A stretch of 35,437 nt of DNA. Origin: Phycisphaerae bacterium (lineage in GTDB: Bacteria > Planctomycetota > Phycisphaerae > UBA1845). Numbering within the stretch: position 1 is the first letter of the stretch; each line of letters opens with the position of its first letter. Below, one piece after another: positions 1 to 8,618 of this stretch. Both the position numbers and the translations under genes were made by a program. The stretch covers positions 1 to 35,437 of the forward strand of contig JAJDDP010000071.1 of the NCBI GenBank assembly GCA_029260235.1, given 5' to 3'. Below the pieces are notes generated by a model. That model saw only the letters and a list, made by a program, of their open reading frames with translations. It was not told the origin of the DNA and did no database searches.

Positions 1-54
1 CGCAGCGGAGTCAGAACCGCCGGAGACATCTTCTTGTGTTACGATCAGTGCCAT
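1..54 (-). CDS. Unidentified phage protein, 5' end only
   Basis: A reading frame starts with ATG at 54-52 and runs off the left edge after 18 codons (MALIVTQEDVSGGSDSAA). It begins 5 bp after the stop of the gene at 60-815 and lies in the same direction, so it continues the tail/late operon. The short N-terminus has the flavour of small phage connector proteins (MALIV...), but 18 residues are too few to assign a family. No clear Shine-Dalgarno is seen, which fits translation coupled to the upstream gene. Confidence 0.5.
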   Translation of the reverse strand, partial: MALIVTQEDVSGGSDSAA

Positions 55-59
55 ATCAT

Positions 60-815
60 TCACAAATTCGGACAGGATGCCGACGACGAAAACTCCACAA
101 TCACACCGAACAATTCTCCCGTTGTCGGCGACGCCAGGTACCGATGCTGACGTCCATCCTCCATGGTCTCAATCGCCGGGCCGAGTCCGCTCAGTGTTTG
201 CCGAAAACCCTCCTCATGTTGCACCACAATGTGTCCATGCAATCGATCAATCTGCCACTCACCGTCCATGAGTTTGAAATCACCAAACGCATCGATGATC
301 GTCTCGTCGTAGGTCTGCCAGATCAGGTGCGCAGGTTTTCCCGTGTTCTGCGGGTTGGTGATGTAGGGATACTGCACCGCCACGTTCGCAAAGGAGTTGG
401 GGCACGGCGCCGTAAACCCGCCAACCATCCTCAGCGTCACCAGACTGTCGCTGTCTGGCATAATGTGGCTGTTGAACTGGCTGGCCGAGAGCGTCACGAC
501 CTCGGTGTCGCTACCACCCGGCCCGCCGCAGGCGCCCGCGCTCTGGATAAACAAGTCGCCCACTTGGGTGCCGTTGAGCTCGACCCTTACATGCTTACCC
601 GCGCCAATCAGATCGGCCCGTGCGGTGACGATGATGTCCACCGGTCCGGTCGCACGCGGCGTCGCGGGAATCGTAAAAATCTTCGTCGGAAAGGACAGGA
701 ACCCAAACGGTTCTTGATCTTCCGACTGATGCAGGTAGACCTTGTCCTCGCCGGGCTTATTAGGCCAGCGAGGTTTCATGACGAATCGATCTTTGTGGAT
801 CAGGTTGCTGGGCAT
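60..815 (-). CDS. Tail or fibre-associated beta-sandwich protein, hypothetical
   Basis: This 251-aa protein comes late in the tail operon. Its middle (about residues 50-160) has alternating beta-strand patterns (PVDIIVTARADLIGAG, VRVELNGTQVGDLF, DTEVVTLSASQFN) like a jelly-roll or carbohydrate-binding sandwich. I do not recognise the family. No signal peptide or membrane segment is visible. The position, downstream of the LamG-type and fibre genes, suggests a tail-tip decoration or receptor-binding accessory. ATG at 815 is used; a second ATG 12 codons in (779) is possible because neither has a good ribosome binding site. An 86-bp gap separates it from the gene upstream. Confidence 0.6.
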   Translation of the reverse strand: MPSNLIHKDRFVMKPRWPNKPGEDKVYLHQSEDQEPFGFLSFPTKIFTIPATPRATGPVDIIVTARADLIGAGKHVRVELNGTQVGDLFIQSAGACGGPGGSDTEVVTLSASQFNSHIMPDSDSLVTLRMVGGFTAPCPNSFANVAVQYPYITNPQNTGKPAHLIWQTYDETIIDAFGDFKLMDGEWQIDRLHGHIVVQHEEGFRQTLSGLGPAIETMEDGRQHRYLASPTTGELFGVIVEFSSSASCPNL

Positions 816-901
816 TTTTGTTATGCGTTATCGCTTATAGCTGCCAGTTAGACTCTCAAGAACAACCATGCTTCGACTGCAAAAGTAAAATAGAGCTTGC
901 T

Positions 902-1411
902 CTAGGGACTGCTCCCTCCCGATGTCTGTATGCTGTCATCCACCACCGCCGCCGCAGGCATGTCGAGTGCAACCTCCACGATCTTCGCCGTGCCCAGGTC
1001 GTAGACCTTGACGGCCAGTACGTTGTCGATGCCGAGCACCTGCGAGACCAGCGGATCGGCAGAACCAGATGCAATGGCCGCGTCGTACTCAGCGGGTGTC
1101 GTGATGGTCGCGCCGGAGACCGTCACCTGCTTCGTCACGAACGGCTTCAATCCGTCGTACACGGCACCGGGAGTTGGGTAGACTTCAAACCAACCACCGG
1201 TGGTTGAGATGGCGCCCTCCACGGGGCTGTCCTGATTGTCGTACGAAAGCGTCTGCGCGTACGCGACGGCGGTACCGACGTGACGAAGCAGGCCGAAGCT
1301 AAGCTGCGCCTTGCCCGCTCGATCACTCGTGCGTACCGGCTGCTTGACTGCAATCTTCTCGCCCGCATCCTGCCTGCGCGTCGCCTCGGTTAGCTGTTTG
1401 ACATCTCTCAT
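902..1411 (-). CDS. Hypothetical tail-region protein
   Basis: This 169-aa protein has a start ATG overlapping the stop of the preceding gene by 4 bp (ATGA at 1408-1411), so the two are almost certainly co-translated. Its N-terminus (MRDVKQLTEA) resembles that of the preceding protein (MTSAVKQLIET), hinting at a shared assembly motif or an old duplication. The rest is Ser/Thr/Asp-rich with probable beta strands and ends in a Gly/Ser/Pro tail. Family unknown. A structural role in the tail tip or fibre is inferred from position only. Confidence 0.65.
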   Translation of the reverse strand: MRDVKQLTEATRRQDAGEKIAVKQPVRTSDRAGKAQLSFGLLRHVGTAVAYAQTLSYDNQDSPVEGAISTTGGWFEVYPTPGAVYDGLKPFVTKQVTVSGATITTPAEYDAAIASGSADPLVSQVLGIDNVLAVKVYDLGTAKIVEVALDMPAAAVVDDSIQTSGGSSP

Positions 1412-2130
1412 GATCGTTGCCCCGTTCCGATGATCGTTGCCGCCGTCGGCCCGGCTGCCATGGCCACGACTTCGCTGGTTGTAAACGTGTTTTGCTCTGC
1501 CACGCCGCTAGCGTTGCGAGCACGCACCGCGAAGACGTGCGTCGTGCCGTTGCCGTAGGCGCCCGTCGTGAAGGTGAATCGATGCTGATCGATCTCGTAG
1601 GGAATGGTGCCCAGCGGCGTGTTGTAATCCACACTCGCGGCATCGACGCCCTCGAACACCTGGAAGTCGGTCGGGTAGGCTCCCTGCCCCGATGGTCCGT
1701 AAGACCAAACCACTTCAAAGGTGCCACCGCCTTGCGGCAGCGCCGCCAGGTCGATCGGGTACATGGGCATGAGTGGCTGAATGAGGTTTGAACCGTTATC
1801 GAAGTCGAGTCGAATGGGGTTTGACCAAACCGAAGCGAACCCGTTACCAAGCACGTTGGCCGCGCTGTAGACGTACGCCTGGTCGGCATCGTGGGCGACC
1901 AGATCACCCGTGTCGATGGTGGTATCGCCCAGCCTGGCTAGCCCCACGAAGTGCCAATAGGTTTCCGGAACGGGGTAGAGTTTCTTGCGGCGGAGCACAA
2001 CCACGCCTGCCGGGTACGGAAACGCCATCCCTCGCGTGAGACCATAGCCAAGTGCCATGGTGTCAGCGGACGTGTCGCCGAACCCGAGCAGGTCGCGAGT
2101 TTCGATGAGTTGCTTCACCGCGCTGGTCAT
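1408..2130 (-). CDS. Fibronectin type III-like tail protein
   Basis: This 240-aa protein has a C-terminal half (about residues 130-230) that reads like a fibronectin type III-type beta sandwich: FEVVWSYGPSG, TDFQVFEGVDAASVDYNTPLG, HRFTFTTGAYGNGTTHVFAVRARNASG. The closing phrase VRARNASG is typical of FnIII strand F/G. Such domains are common in phage tail fibres and are thought to give weak surface binding. It sits between two overlapping genes (4-bp overlaps on both sides) in the fibre cluster. The FnIII call rests on pattern only. Confidence 0.65.
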   Translation of the reverse strand: MTSAVKQLIETRDLLGFGDTSADTMALGYGLTRGMAFPYPAGVVVLRRKKLYPVPETYWHFVGLARLGDTTIDTGDLVAHDADQAYVYSAANVLGNGFASVWSNPIRLDFDNGSNLIQPLMPMYPIDLAALPQGGGTFEVVWSYGPSGQGAYPTDFQVFEGVDAASVDYNTPLGTIPYEIDQHRFTFTTGAYGNGTTHVFAVRARNASGVAEQNTFTTSEVVAMAAGPTAATIIGTGQRS

Positions 2131-2711
2131 ACCGGCAGAACCTCCTGCTCATCGCCCATGCTTGGATTCTGTTGCACCTTGAGTTGGAACCTCGGCGTGA
2201 CGTTGTCGGTCTCGTAGATGGTCATAATCTGCGTCTGCACATTGAAGGTCACCCGTCCCTTCTCACGTTGGACAATGTCGCTGATGGCTTCGCCAAAGGT
2301 GCCCGCCGTGTCGTGGTCGGTGCGAACCGCGTCGAGCACTCTCGCCGCAGGCTTGGGCACAATCGCAAACCGTTCAAAGAACACAAACGCACCCGAAACC
2401 TTGACGGCGATTTCCACCCAGTCGGCCCCAGCGGCGAACATCGCATCGGGCAGGTCCAGTCGGTACTCGCCGGGCCGGTTGGTGGCGTCCACCTCTTTCC
2501 ATCCGCCGTCGGCGTGGGCATCGTCGAGGTTGGTGAGTGCGCTCATGGTCACCGCAACCGAGACCAGTCCACCCTGCCGCCACGTTGTCAGCGTGACCGA
2601 GCCGTGTGCCACACCGGTCATGCCCTGACTGTCCGCCGTCTTGCGAAGCACCAACGTGGTGGAAAAATCCGTCGTGCCCGCAATGACACCATCGATGAGT
2701 TTGTTGGACAT
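2127..2711 (-). CDS. Hypothetical tail/fibre protein
   Basis: This 194-aa protein overlaps the next gene by 4 bp and abuts the LamG-type gene upstream (stop at 2712). Residues 10-110 are beta-rich (TTLVLRKTADSQGMTGVAHGSVTLTTWRQGG, GEYRLDLPDAMFAAGADWVEIAVKVSG). The phrase PGEYRLDLPDA followed by AVKVSG recurs in phage tail and baseplate accessory proteins that carry an immunoglobulin-like sandwich. The C-terminus (FNVQTQIMTIYETDNVTPRFQLKV) reads like a conserved beta hairpin. Specific family not recognised. A role in host-surface contact is inferred from its neighbours. Confidence 0.65.
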   Translation of the reverse strand: MSNKLIDGVIAGTTDFSTTLVLRKTADSQGMTGVAHGSVTLTTWRQGGLVSVAVTMSALTNLDDAHADGGWKEVDATNRPGEYRLDLPDAMFAAGADWVEIAVKVSGAFVFFERFAIVPKPAARVLDAVRTDHDTAGTFGEAISDIVQREKGRVTFNVQTQIMTIYETDNVTPRFQLKVQQNPSMGDEQEVLPV

Positions 2712-3488
2712 TTAGCGAACCCCTTCCATGGGACTAAGCGGCGACAGGCCAACGCCCGGTGCAGTGAACCCCTGCGCACCGACAATGCCACCGGTGCGCA
2801 GACCGAACAGATTGGACAGTGGCGGGTTGTTGTAGGAGCTCGTTCCGCTGACCGCGCCGTTGTTGGCATTGCCCGACAGATCAACAAACGTCGCACTGCC
2901 GTCGTAGCCGGGATAGGAAAACAGCACGCTCTCCGGCGTAGCGTACGGCGCCCGCCACTGGGCTTTGACCTCAGCGAGTGACATCCGTTTGTTCCACAGC
3001 CCGAAGAATCCAAGCTGGCCATCGAACGACTGCGTCGGGACCGCCAGGGAGTTGTGCCCCACGGTAAGGTCGTGGGCTGAGTCATCCGCCACCGCACCAA
3101 CACCGGTCGTACGCGTGTAGGTCGGCTCCACTGGCAGGCTATTGAGCGGACCATGCAGTATCTGCGGGGCGACGCCATCCGAGTCCATCACCGCCAAAAA
3201 CTCCCAGCGATTCGCCTGGATGATGTTGCCATTGGATTGCAGACTCGTGTCCGTTGTGGCCCGATGATGAAAGAACCACCAATCGTCCGCTGCAACCTGA
3301 CCGAACGGTCGAAACAGCGACCAGCCATCCGTCTGCGACGTGGACCGCTTCTCCGCCAGCACATACGCACCGCCCGTGATCAAATCCACCCGGTAGATGG
3401 CGATCAGCGTCATCGCGTCGAGGCTGTTGATAGCAGCGTCGGCGGGCACGATGGCTTCGTCGGTGGTGGATTGCAGGTCGATCGACAT
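2712..3488 (-). CDS. LamG / concanavalin-like tail fibre protein
   Basis: This 258-aa protein carries a LamG-type jelly-roll (concanavalin A-like lectin/glucanase fold) over about residues 25-205. Marks are the strand series ending in LTVGHNSLAVPTQSFDGQLG, then FFGLWNKRMSLAEVKAQWRAP, the usual last strand and helix of these domains, where a displayed ornament turns out to be an N-terminal part of the fold in many phage proteins. LamG domains bind sugars, so this is a candidate receptor-binding or decoration protein. It lies directly before another fibre-cluster gene with no gap. The C-terminal 50 residues are Gly/Ser/Pro-rich and probably disordered. Confidence 0.75.
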   Translation of the reverse strand: MSIDLQSTTDEAIVPADAAINSLDAMTLIAIYRVDLITGGAYVLAEKRSTSQTDGWSLFRPFGQVAADDWWFFHHRATTDTSLQSNGNIIQANRWEFLAVMDSDGVAPQILHGPLNSLPVEPTYTRTTGVGAVADDSAHDLTVGHNSLAVPTQSFDGQLGFFGLWNKRMSLAEVKAQWRAPYATPESVLFSYPGYDGSATFVDLSGNANNGAVSGTSSYNNPPLSNLFGLRTGGIVGAQGFTAPGVGLSPLSPMEGVR

Positions 3489-3498
3489 TACGAATCAG

Positions 3499-3978
3499 TT
3501 ACTCCCAAATAACAAACACAGCGTGCGTACTGACCACAGCCAGCGTGCTGGTCGCGTCAAACTTCAAAACCATGCCAAGACGCTGCCCCTCCTTGCCCGC
3601 CATGGACGCGGCGTCCAGCGGTATCTTGGTCACCTTGTCCTTGTGGTTGTCACTTGCACCCCAGGTGATCGTGGTGTCCCCTTCCAGGTTGACCGTAACG
3701 TTAAACCAATCCTCACCGTCATCCGCGAACGCCCACTGCGGTTCCACGACTACCGTCCCGGTATCCGCATCGGCTAGTGAAACAATCTTGAGCTTGGGTG
3801 TTCCCGTGGGCATGACCTCCGGGAGCCGAAACGACAGGAACCATTTGCGATCGAGAGTAATGGACGCCGCAAGGCCGAGCCCCGCGATCTTGCGGCTATT
3901 GGCCACATGCACCGACGGGAACGCTTCACCGCTGTCATCCGGCGTGTGGCTGGTTGGAAACAAATAGGTCATGCTCAT
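3499..3978 (-). CDS. Hypothetical beta-sandwich structural protein
   Basis: This 159-aa protein has no signal peptide. It is rich in predicted beta strands (ITLDRKWFLSFRLPEVMPTG, PKLKIVSLADADTG, DWFNVTVNLEGDTTITWGAS) and ends in VSTHAVFVIWE. The pattern 'lsfrlPevmPtGtpkLki' is a recurrent opening of short phage-encoded decoration proteins with a carbohydrate-binding-like sandwich. No catalytic motif is seen. It lies between the long fibre gene and the LamG gene in the same operon with gaps of 10 and 31 bp, so a structural or adhesion role is likely but unproven. Confidence 0.65.
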   Translation of the reverse strand: MSMTYLFPTSHTPDDSGEAFPSVHVANSRKIAGLGLAASITLDRKWFLSFRLPEVMPTGTPKLKIVSLADADTGTVVVEPQWAFADDGEDWFNVTVNLEGDTTITWGASDNHKDKVTKIPLDAASMAGKEGQRLGMVLKFDATSTLAVVSTHAVFVIWE

Positions 3979-4009
3979 AAAGAAAACCTCTACGACTCGC
4001 GCCGTTCTA

Positions 4010-5632
4010 CTACGGCCCGGTGACTGGCTGTTGAATCTGGAAGAAGGCGTTGAGCACCACGGTCACATCCGCCGCCGCGTTGGCCGCCTCCACCTCAATC
4101 TCCAAAGTCTGCCCGGCGGTATAAAAACCATTGCTGGTGCCCGGCACGGATGATCCGGAGTTCAGCCCGTCGGCCACATTGATCATCTGGCTCTGTTGGG
4201 AGAACATGGACAGTCCGTTGATGAGGATGTCGATGATCAGGTTGCCGCCACTCGGTGCTGTCACCGCATACGCCTTGCCCGTGAAAATCCGGCAGTCGTG
4301 AGCGAGCAGGATTTTGTGCTTGGCCACGCCGAGCGCGGGCACTCCGGCAAGATGAATCACCAGCGGCTGGTAGATGGCATAGTCCGACCCGGCCAGCGCA
4401 CCGGCTCTCGCGGGCGATCTCGAAATCTCCACCCAGTCCGTTCCGTTGTGAATGAGCGTCAAACGGCTGTCAAAGCTGGTCATCTCAAACTGAGAATCGT
4501 TCGACAAACGAAACGCCCCACCGACGGTCGCGGCGTGTTGCACCGTCACAATCCGCGCCGCATTGGCCGGAGCGAGCACGATGATCTCTCCCGCCGAGCC
4601 GCCCAGAATCTGATCCAGAAAATCCGTCGCGGCCATCGCCTCGGTGTCCACTTTGATCAGCGGCTTGGTGAAGGCGGTCAATTGGCCAAAGCCGCCGCTC
4701 TCCACGATGGACAGTGTTTCACTGTCCACCTGGAGCGTGCTGACGTTGGTAAGCGGTAGCGCGGCGAGGCTGTTCAGAAGCGACGCAATGTCGGTCTGAC
4801 TGCGGCTGACCTCCGTCCACTCTGTCGCCGTGTGCTGCATCAGAACGATTGTCTTGTCCGCATCATCCAGCACGAAATCGCCATCGAGTTTCAGGTTGCC
4901 CGTGCCATCCTTCATGGTCACCACCCGTGCTTGCGTTTCCGCTTTGACCAGCAGCAGTTGCCCCACCTTGGCCGCGTCGGCGGTGATGGTAGCGAGGTCA
5001 TCGGTCGCGGCGTCTGTCTCCGTATCCACACTGTGGTAGATGCCCGTTGGTGTAACAACACCAGCAGCAATCGTGAGCTCAGTCGAGGCAGCGAGTTTCA
5101 ACGATCCGAGATTCTTAATCCCGTTACCGTTGAAATCCACCTCAGCCGCCGCCGCCACGGCATACCAACTGTTCGTCCCACCGATGCCAAAATTCATCCA
5201 GCGGGCGTCCACGATCGACGTCACCGTGGTGGCGTCCGTGGTCACGATCGCGAGCTTGTATACGTCCGCCGGAAATCCCGTCGTGTTGGTCAGCAGCGTC
5301 TCCGTCGCATCGAGCCAGAGATAGTTGGTCTGGTTCGCGGGAAGCGTCTTGCTGCCACCGGCGAAGTTGCGACGCGTTCCGGCGAGCTCGTAGTCAGCAC
5401 CGAACGCATCCACCGTCAGCCCGGTCGCAATCTGCACCACCGCGCCCATCACAAGCGGTGCGAGCAGGCCCCACATGTTCTTGTTGGTGCTGTTGATGTG
5501 ATCCATCAGCGTCGGACTGGTCGACGGACTCAGGTTGGCGCTCGGATATTCCAGTCCCACGCCCGTGTGCTTCTGACCGCCCAGCGCCTTGGCCGCCGTG
5601 TCGCCCAAAAATGGCAATACAGGATTACTCAT
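4010..5632 (-). CDS. Tail fibre-like protein with duplicated beta domain
   Basis: This 540-aa protein contains two copies of a roughly 80-residue beta domain, about residues 199-278 and 325-406. Each runs VDTE-x-A-x(6)-L ... GQ/GE ... ARVVTMKDG / ARIVTVQHA ... L-x-H-x-T/G-x-x-W-x-E-V/I-SRS. This unit, ending in 'W-x-EvSRS', is common in phage fibre and tail-spike shafts. The first 190 residues include another beta-rich region and the last 120 residues (ALGVAKHKILLAHDCRIFTG...) form a separate C-terminal domain, probably the tip. It is the largest fibre-class protein here and the best candidate for the main receptor-binding fibre. Confidence 0.7.
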   Translation of the reverse strand: MSNPVLPFLGDTAAKALGGQKHTGVGLEYPSANLSPSTSPTLMDHINSTNKNMWGLLAPLVMGAVVQIATGLTVDAFGADYELAGTRRNFAGGSKTLPANQTNYLWLDATETLLTNTTGFPADVYKLAIVTTDATTVTSIVDARWMNFGIGGTNSWYAVAAAAEVDFNGNGIKNLGSLKLAASTELTIAAGVVTPTGIYHSVDTETDAATDDLATITADAAKVGQLLLVKAETQARVVTMKDGTGNLKLDGDFVLDDADKTIVLMQHTATEWTEVSRSQTDIASLLNSLAALPLTNVSTLQVDSETLSIVESGGFGQLTAFTKPLIKVDTEAMAATDFLDQILGGSAGEIIVLAPANAARIVTVQHAATVGGAFRLSNDSQFEMTSFDSRLTLIHNGTDWVEISRSPARAGALAGSDYAIYQPLVIHLAGVPALGVAKHKILLAHDCRIFTGKAYAVTAPSGGNLIIDILINGLSMFSQQSQMINVADGLNSGSSVPGTSNGFYTAGQTLEIEVEAANAAADVTVVLNAFFQIQQPVTGP

Positions 5633-5644
5633 CAGTCTACTCCT

Positions 5645-6127
5645 TTAGACAATCGCAAAGCGGGCCTTCCCCGCCACCATCGAATCAAATGAAAACTTCA
5701 AGAGCGGCTCCGGATCGGTCGCCGCGACAAACACCGTCGCCTCCGGCGTCGATGCGGATTGTTCGACACCCGCCCGGTCCACCGGACGAACCGCGAATTT
5801 TTCGGGTCGGTAGTTCGCACCCACCGGCACCGCCACCTCGATGAAATCCGGCGCCGTGCCCAGCGGTGTCGTGCCGAGCGCCGTGTGTTCCAGCCGACCG
5901 TTCCGCACCGCCTCGGGTTTGTTGTCCGCCAGCTTGGCGACGCCCAGTCGCTGTGATCCGAGCGGTCTGGCTTCTACCCTCCCCGGCATCACCTCGGCGG
6001 GGCGCGCCAATAGCGGCTTCGCGAAATCAACCGTCCCGGACCCGGCGTCGCCATACACCTGCAGGCGCGTGCCACCATCCCAGGATGGATCGACGGGAAC
6101 GCGAATGGTGACAATCGGCTTACTCAA
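5645..6127 (-). CDS. Small tail protein starting at an overlapping TTG
   Basis: The frame open from 5645 extends upstream past 6127, but the upstream part is antisense-like and overlaps the conserved end of the 786-aa tail gene. The likely start is TTG at 6127-6125, inside the sequence CTTGAGTAA where the TAA ends the preceding gene, giving a coupled 160-aa product beginning (M)SKPIVTIRVPVDPSWDGG. It has beta-rich N- and C-terminal parts (ATVFVAATDPEPLLKFSFDS) and no recognised domain. Phages often place a small tail-tip cofactor between the large tail protein and the fibres. The start choice is inferred from the overlap, as no ATG or GTG is available nearby. Confidence 0.6.
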   Translation of the reverse strand: MSKPIVTIRVPVDPSWDGGTRLQVYGDAGSGTVDFAKPLLARPAEVMPGRVEARPLGSQRLGVAKLADNKPEAVRNGRLEHTALGTTPLGTAPDFIEVAVPVGANYRPEKFAVRPVDRAGVEQSASTPEATVFVAATDPEPLLKFSFDSMVAGKARFAIV

Positions 6128-8480
6128 GACCGCTCTCCGGATTGCTGCGCAGGTCACCCAGAATGTAGGTCGTGGCATGACCCACCGCCGGATCGAATGT
6201 GATCTCTTTGCGCACCACCTGCGGGTACTCGCTGAACGAAATCCCCAAACCGTCCACCCCGGAAAAACTGTCACCCAGAAGCCAATTGTGATCGATCCAC
6301 GGCACCTTGACTGGTCCGGCATAGGACTCATGCACCGTCTGCTCCATGTGCTCATCACCAAACGCCTGCAGCAGCGCCGTGTCGTCTCGCGTCTCGAACT
6401 GCGGATCACTGTCGGTCGGCTGTGCATCCAGCACGGAGTTCTGCCCGCGTCGCTTGTTGAGTTGGAATCGCTCACTGACGTCGATGATCTGACTTCGCGG
6501 CCTGGCGAACGGAACGGTGGATGTCGTCGGCTCATAGATCAACCGGCCATCGCCTTCGATGGTGCAGGTCACACGAACGGCGAAGCGCCCTTCGATGATC
6601 GCCTCCAGCATGCGCGTCGAGTTGGCATCACTCGGATCAGAGAGCAGCGACACCGAGTCCAGCAGATTGTCCTCCACAAACCAGAGCGCCGCCCGCGTCG
6701 TGTCGATCAGCGCCTGCCCCTCGTAGCGCACCCAATCGGTTTGCTGCATGGCGAGGATCGGATCGGCTGCGTTGAAGTTGAACTCGACGATCGGCGATCG
6801 ATCATCCGAGGCGGAAAAGCGACCGATGGTCGGCAAAAACGGACGCGTCCTCGTCACCCACGACTGCACATCGAGAAGCGGAATCCCGCCGCCAATGTCG
6901 CTGTCGAGGTAAACCGGCGCTCGCCCCAGCGGCGTCGGCTGCGCACTGTAAGGATCGTAAAGCAGGTTCGTGTACCGCGACTGCCTGTCATAGCCAAACA
7001 GGTACCGCTTCGTATCGGGAAACACCCACAGCCGTCCGATGTCGCTCACGCTCTTGTGGTTTGGATGCTTGGCGTGGTAGATCGAACGAGGCTGGTCGCT
7101 GATGTCCAATTCCGGATCGAACTCACCCACCCAAAATGCCAGTGCCGCTTGTTGTGCAGCCGCCGTGGTCAGATCATCCAGTTGGGCAAAGGGCTTCCAG
7201 CCCGGTCGAAGCAGCAGCGTCACCTCGTATCGTTTCTTAGCGCCGACAAACTTCGGGCGCGAGATCACGCGGCTGTCCTTGGTCACCGTTGCGTTGAATG
7301 ACGCCCGGTTGGCGTCGATAATGGCGGAAACCCGATCTTCGGAGATGTCGGTGAACGGCGCCTGCCGTGCCAGATCGTCCACGATCGGCTCCGCCATCTG
7401 CTTGCGCTTGGTCACCACCGCCGCCTCGTCTCTGCCCAGTGTCGCCCACACACGCAGGAAATAATCGAACGCGACGCCGTTGGCATTGGTTTCGGGTCTG
7501 ACCTGTGGCGCGAAATGCAAACCCGCCGCATCGCACAGCACGGTGAGCGCTTCCTTCACGTTCATCGAACGCAGGCTGATGCCCTTCACGACTGCCGTCA
7601 TGCGCCGCTCGAACGGATCAGCCGTAGTAGACGGCGGCTGTCCCTGTAGCGTCTTGGTATCCTCGAAAAACTCGCTCACCGAGAAACCAGTCAGCGTCCT
7701 GCCCACATAAAAGTAGAGCAGGTTGCGCAGAGCGTCCGCAAAATTCCACACCTGTCCCGCCGGGTCGCCGTCGTAGGTGTGCAGGTAGACCTGCACGGGC
7801 GAACCGTTCATCACAACGTCCACCGGTTCCGCCGCCCGGTTGCCGCGAACGCCGAAATCGTTGTCAAACGTGTTGTACGCAAGTGGCAGTGACCAGACGA
7901 GGGCATCGTTCGGAGCCTGTGGGTTCCACTGCGCCTCTGAGTTCTGCTTCATAGAGCGAGCGAACACCTGCGCGGTCGGGTCACTGGTGAGCAGTTCGTC
8001 GGCTGCGCTCAGGCAGGTCACCGTGTAGTGTTGATGACGATCCGACCAGGACAGCGTGTTTGACTGCGGGTAGCCGCTAAAGAGGGCAAACGTATTAAAA
8101 CCCTTCTGAAACGAAATCCGCACGCGACGGTCGGGATGCAGGTTATCCAGTGCATGGGTAAAATGGTCGCTGCCCAACTGTCCCGCGCCAGCCAGCTTGG
8201 CGGCGTCGAGCAGTCCGAGCAGTCGGCACGATGTTTCGGAGCTATCGATCCCTTCGCCGATGGAAACCACGCGCAACGAGTCTGGAGCCGGGACGTAGTT
8301 GTTCGTCTGAAAACCCGTCTCAAGCTGCAGGGAGATGGCAGCCGATCGGCTCGCCCACTCCGTCGGTTCACCGGCGAGCTTCTTACGCGAGATGCGCTCG
8401 ATCCCCGGCTTACCGCTTCCACCCTGTAACACCGTTCCCAAAGGCTTCGCCTTTCCTAATGCCCGCTTCGCGGGTTTCAA
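6120..8480 (-). CDS. Large tail protein, probable tail-tip/hub component
   Basis: This protein of up to 786 aa lies between the tape-measure region and the fibres, the place of tail-tip, hub or tail-lysin proteins in siphophages. The reading frame mixes beta-rich and helical stretches (about residues 120-330: RVRISFQKGFNTFALFSGYP, VWNFADALRNLLYFYVGRTL, LTVLCDAAGLHFAPQV). The first of these could be a hub-like OB or phage-late-control-D type fold, but I see no decisive motif. No peptidase or lysozyme signature is visible. The extreme N-terminus is doubtful: codons 1-15 are encoded by two palindromes and the only starts are TTG (8480) or GTG (8432). Confidence 0.65.
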   Translation of the reverse strand: MKPAKRALGKAKPLGTVLQGGSGKPGIERISRKKLAGEPTEWASRSAAISLQLETGFQTNNYVPAPDSLRVVSIGEGIDSSETSCRLLGLLDAAKLAGAGQLGSDHFTHALDNLHPDRRVRISFQKGFNTFALFSGYPQSNTLSWSDRHQHYTVTCLSAADELLTSDPTAQVFARSMKQNSEAQWNPQAPNDALVWSLPLAYNTFDNDFGVRGNRAAEPVDVVMNGSPVQVYLHTYDGDPAGQVWNFADALRNLLYFYVGRTLTGFSVSEFFEDTKTLQGQPPSTTADPFERRMTAVVKGISLRSMNVKEALTVLCDAAGLHFAPQVRPETNANGVAFDYFLRVWATLGRDEAAVVTKRKQMAEPIVDDLARQAPFTDISEDRVSAIIDANRASFNATVTKDSRVISRPKFVGAKKRYEVTLLLRPGWKPFAQLDDLTTAAAQQAALAFWVGEFDPELDISDQPRSIYHAKHPNHKSVSDIGRLWVFPDTKRYLFGYDRQSRYTNLLYDPYSAQPTPLGRAPVYLDSDIGGGIPLLDVQSWVTRTRPFLPTIGRFSASDDRSPIVEFNFNAADPILAMQQTDWVRYEGQALIDTTRAALWFVEDNLLDSVSLLSDPSDANSTRMLEAIIEGRFAVRVTCTIEGDGRLIYEPTTSTVPFARPRSQIIDVSERFQLNKRRGQNSVLDAQPTDSDPQFETRDDTALLQAFGDEHMEQTVHESYAGPVKVPWIDHNWLLGDSFSGVDGLGISFSEYPQVVRKEITFDPAVGHATTYILGDLRSNPESGLE

Positions 8481-8552
8481 TGGCCCTATTCAGGACGTTT
8501 ATCCGTCCCCCGATTCGCTACGAACCGGGCCAGCAAAAAGGGCGAAGCCCTT
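8440..8552 (-). repeat. Nest of small palindromes between two tail genes
   Basis: Four palindromic units lie within 113 bp: AAAGGCTTCGCCTTT at 8440-8454, CCCGCTTCGCGGG at 8462-8474, a CCCCCGATTCG...CGAACCGGG unit at about 8507-8528, and AAGGGCGAAGCCCTT at 8538-8552. The last sits right at the stop of a duplicated gene end and could work as a terminator or mRNA-stabilising hairpin. The first two fall inside the annotated N-terminus of the large tail gene. Confidence 0.7.
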
Positions 8553-8613
8553 ACTGGAGGGCCTTGAAGGTGACCTCAACTTGGAGGATCGCCTTCCCGT
8601 TCCCTGTGTACCG
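8551..8613 (-). pseudogene. Duplicated 3' end of the neighbouring 161-aa tail gene
   Basis: Read on the minus strand, this fragment encodes RYTGNGKAILQVEVTFKALQ and stop, the same last 18 residues (TGNGKAILQVEVTFKALQ) as the intact gene at 8655-9140. The two copies (8561-8607 and 8665-8711) match at 45 of 47 bases, 104 bp apart. All codon differences are synonymous (GGG/GGA, GTT/GTC, GCC/GCT, CTC/TTA) and the stops differ (TAA/TGA). A GGTGGCATGG-type hairpin lies between them. The fragment has no start codon of its own and is best read as a remnant of a related gene. Confidence 0.8.
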
Positions 8614-8618
8614 TGGCG

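Noticed and set aside
36..851. 271-aa plus-strand frame over the left end
   Set aside because: Arg/His-rich, low-quality sequence antisense to the coherent 251-aa minus-strand protein; a shadow frame.
6128..6535. Upstream extension of the small tail protein frame to 6535
   Set aside because: The extra N-terminal 136 residues are Arg/Ser/Cys-rich shadow sequence overlapping the conserved end of the preceding gene; TTG 6127 fits the overlap pattern.
5841..7301. 486-aa plus-strand frame opposite the large tail gene
   Set aside because: Arg-rich composition typical of the reverse of a coding strand; the minus-strand 786-aa frame is protein-like throughout.
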